Origin: Alphaproteobacteria bacterium
Lineage (GTDB): Bacteria > Pseudomonadota > Alphaproteobacteria > Rhizobiales > Beijerinckiaceae
Assembly: GCA_009920595.1 (NCBI GenBank)
Contig: RFZR01000088.1
Span: forward strand, 1-6,839
Direction of reading: 5' to 3'
DNA length: 6,839 nucleotides
A program made the translations under genes and the position numbers. The notes under the pieces are model-generated. The model made no database searches. It was not told the DNA's origin and saw only the letters and a list, made by a program, of their open reading frames with translations. Below are positions 5,596 through 6,839 of the stretch, piece after piece. Every line of letters starts with the position of its first letter. The stretch's first letter is position 1.

Positions 5596-6612
5596 CTATC
5601 CGCGAATTCGCTCGCCATCGGCCGCAAAAAACAATGGCGCCAAGGGCGTGAGATGAACATGATCGTCTTTTTCGAGACCGGAATCAGGCGGGCTCAACAC
5701 GACCACGTCCTGACCTTTCATCTCGATATGGAGATGATTTTGATCGCCAAGGTGCTCAACCCAGGTGACAACACCATTGCCATCAGAGCGTGATGATTTT
5801 TCAATCGAAAGATGTTCAGTACGCAAGCCCATCATGCTCGCAGCTTTAGGTGCAGCAACGGCAGGGAAATGGCTGGTTGGAACAAAATTGATCGAAGGCA
5901 TGCCGAGACGCGACGCCACATACATATTCACCGGATCCGTATAGATTTCGCGCGGCGTTCCGATTTGAACGAGATGCCCTTTTTCCATCACGCCAATACG
6001 GGTGGCAAGAGTCATCGCTTCAATCTGGTCATGTGTCACATAGAGAATGGTCGCACCAAGATCACGTTGGATGCGCTTTAATTCAATCCGCAGATCTCCA
6101 CGCAATTTTGCATCAAGCGAGGATAAAGGTTCGTCCATGAGATAGATTGAGGGTGAGCGCACCAGCGCTCGCGCAATCGCCACGCGCTGCATTTGGCCAC
6201 CGGACAGACGCGTCGATTGATTTTGCAATTTGTCGTCAATGCGAACGAGCTCCGCAATCTCGCGAACTTTCTTATCGATCTCCGCTTCCGAAAGTCCACG
6301 AATGGGCGAACGAAGAGGGAAGGCAAGATTTTCATAAACCGTCAAATGCGGATAAAGCGAATATTGCTGAAAGACGAAGGCGACATCGCGTTCGGCTGGC
6401 GCGGCCTTCGTGGCATCCTGTCCGTGTATGGTTACTGTGCCATGATCAGGCTGTTCAAGACCGGCAACAAGACGCAGCAAAGTTGTTTTGCCCGCACCCG
6501 TGGGGCCGAGCAACACGATGAATTCGCCATCACCAATCGAGAGCGACACATCCTCAACGGCGCGCGTTGATCCAAAATTTTTTGTCAAGCCTGAAAGAAC
6601 AACCTCAGCCAT
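5596..6612 (-). CDS. Sugar/polyol ABC transporter ATP-binding protein (MalK/UgpC type)
   Basis: 338 residues, near the 350-370 of MalK-type ATPases. It powers import through a CUT1-like carbohydrate ABC permease at the inner membrane. In order: Walker A G-P-T-G-A-G-K-T (36-43), Q-loop F-Q-Q-Y-S-L-Y-P-H-L (81-90), signature L-S-G-G-Q (136-140), Walker B I-Y-L-M-D-E-P (156-162), D-loop S-L-D (165-167), H-loop His194, then a C-terminal TOBE/OB-type regulatory region from about 260 on. All catalytic residues are present. The ATG at 6612 has AAGGAG six bases upstream and overlaps the end of another ABC ATPase gene. Two tandem MalK-like ATPases are known in the rhizobial glycerol transporter (GlpS/GlpT) and some other sugar systems, so a heterodimeric motor is likely. 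The permease and binding protein must lie outside the window. Sharing a transcript with dhaKLM suggests it imports that kinase's substrate or a precursor. Confidence 0.93.
   Translation of the reverse strand: MAEVVLSGLTKNFGSTRAVEDVSLSIGDGEFIVLLGPTGAGKTTLLRLVAGLEQPDHGTVTIHGQDATKAAPAERDVAFVFQQYSLYPHLTVYENLAFPLRSPIRGLSEAEIDKKVREIAELVRIDDKLQNQSTRLSGGQMQRVAIARALVRSPSIYLMDEPLSSLDAKLRGDLRIELKRIQRDLGATILYVTHDQIEAMTLATRIGVMEKGHLVQIGTPREIYTDPVNMYVASRLGMPSINFVPTSHFPAVAAPKAASMMGLRTEHLSIEKSSRSDGNGVVTWVEHLGDQNHLHIEMKGQDVVVLSPPDSGLEKDDHVHLTPLAPLFFAADGERIRG
6605..6612 (-). promoter_or_regulatory. Start/stop overlap ATGGCTGA between the two ABC ATPase genes
   Basis: The upstream ATPase ends CAT GGC TGA (His-Gly-stop) and the next begins ATG GCT GAG. 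A strong AAGGAG (6619-6624) lies six bases before the ATG and is part of the perfect palindrome GGAGCGCTCC (6613-6622) that abuts the start codon. Coupling would help equal production of two subunits expected to pair. Confidence 0.7.
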
Positions 6613-6839
6613 GGAGCGCTCCTTCATGCAGTACGCTGCGCAGCGCGCGGCCGGAAGCCTTATCGAATATTGAAAGCCTGTCAGCGCGGAACGAGAGGCC
6701 GACATGGTCACCAATCGTTGCTTTGCGGTCTGCCCCTACGCGCGCGCGGACCATGCCACGTTTTGTTGTGATCGTGATGATTTGCGTGGTGCCCAAATAT
6801 TCGACGCCGAAGACTTCACCGCGAATGGCGGATTGATCA
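6605..6839 (-). CDS. Sugar ABC transporter ATP-binding protein, C-terminal end (partial)
   Basis: The frame is open from the right window edge and gives 77 residues before a TGA stop. The segment I-R-G-E-V-F-G-V-E-Y-L-G-T-T-Q-I-I-T-I and the later V-G-L-S-F-R-A-D-R-L-S-I-F-D are typical of the TOBE/OB regulatory domain at the end of MalK/UgpC-type ATPases, where an E-Y-L-G step and an F-D-x-x-T/S-G-like end recur (here F-D-K-A-S-G-R-A-L). The ATPase motifs are beyond the edge. It overlaps the following ATPase gene by eight bases, so the two form a tandem pair. A TTG at 6796 is not a real start: the protein reads through it. The family call is inferred from the domain tail and from position. 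Confidence 0.82.
   Translation of the reverse strand, partial: DQSAIRGEVFGVEYLGTTQIITITTKRGMVRARVGADRKATIGDHVGLSFRADRLSIFDKASGRALRSVLHEGALHG

Larger units (their letters stand above)
191..6839 (-). other. Predicted operon: ABC ATPases, dhaL, dhaM, ptsH, ptsI, HTH gene, dhaK, dehydrogenase
   Basis: Nine same-strand genes. Junctions from right to left are: overlap 8, gap 10, gap 15, overlap 4, overlap 8, overlap 8, gap 16, gap 65. No gap but the last has room for a promoter or terminator. The start of the transcript is beyond the right edge. The last gene could be separately transcribed, since it follows the only sizeable gap. Confidence 0.8.

Noticed and set aside
6613..6714. 34 extra N-terminal residues for the complete ABC ATPase
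   Set aside because: They overlap the preceding ATPase gene in another frame and precede the normal MalK start M-A-E-V-V-L-S-G-L, which has AAGGAG at the right distance.

Overview
The window looks like a catabolic operon from an alphaproteobacterium, probably of the Hyphomicrobiales (rhizobial) kind. That guess rests on gene content (a MalK-type sugar ABC transporter with paired ATPases, next to a split dihydroxyacetone-type kinase with its own Enzyme I and HPr), on moderate GC with alphaproteobacterial-looking protein sequences, and on the tight, overlapping gene packing. I cannot name the species.

Layout. Almost everything lies on the minus strand and reads from the right edge to the left: C-terminal end of one sugar ABC ATPase (cut by the window edge), a second complete ABC ATPase, DhaL (ATP/ADP-binding subunit), DhaM (single EIIA-like domain), HPr, full-length Enzyme I, a small helix-turn-helix protein of unknown role, DhaK (substrate-binding subunit), and, after a 65-base gap, an NAD-dependent D-2-hydroxyacid dehydrogenase. 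Spacing from the first ATPase to DhaK is -8, +10, +15, -4, -8, -8 and +16 bases, so these genes are almost certainly one transcript. At the left edge the end of a Gfo/Idh/MocA-type oxidoreductase runs on the plus strand and converges on the dehydrogenase with only 15 bases between the two stop codons. No stretch of 300 bases lacks a gene; there are no RNA genes, mobile elements, CRISPR arrays or repeats that I can see, and the operon promoter must lie beyond the right edge.

How the genes work together. The expected chain is PEP to Enzyme I (His182), to HPr (His25), to DhaM (His11), to ADP held on DhaL, to a keto-sugar bound on a DhaK histidine (His215). All five proteins of this relay are encoded here as separate polypeptides, whereas E. 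coli fuses EIIA, HPr and an EI fragment in one DhaM. There is no EIIB or EIIC, so the substrate would enter unphosphorylated, most simply through the ABC transporter whose ATPases open the operon, and be phosphorylated in the cytoplasm with PEP. The substrate could be dihydroxyacetone, a glycerol-derived compound or a tetrulose such as erythrulose; the sequence does not decide. The most interesting unexplained pieces are the HTH protein set between Enzyme I and DhaK, the coupling of ABC import to a dedicated phosphorelay, and an identical eight-base start/stop overlap (ATGGCTGA) at three separate gene junctions.
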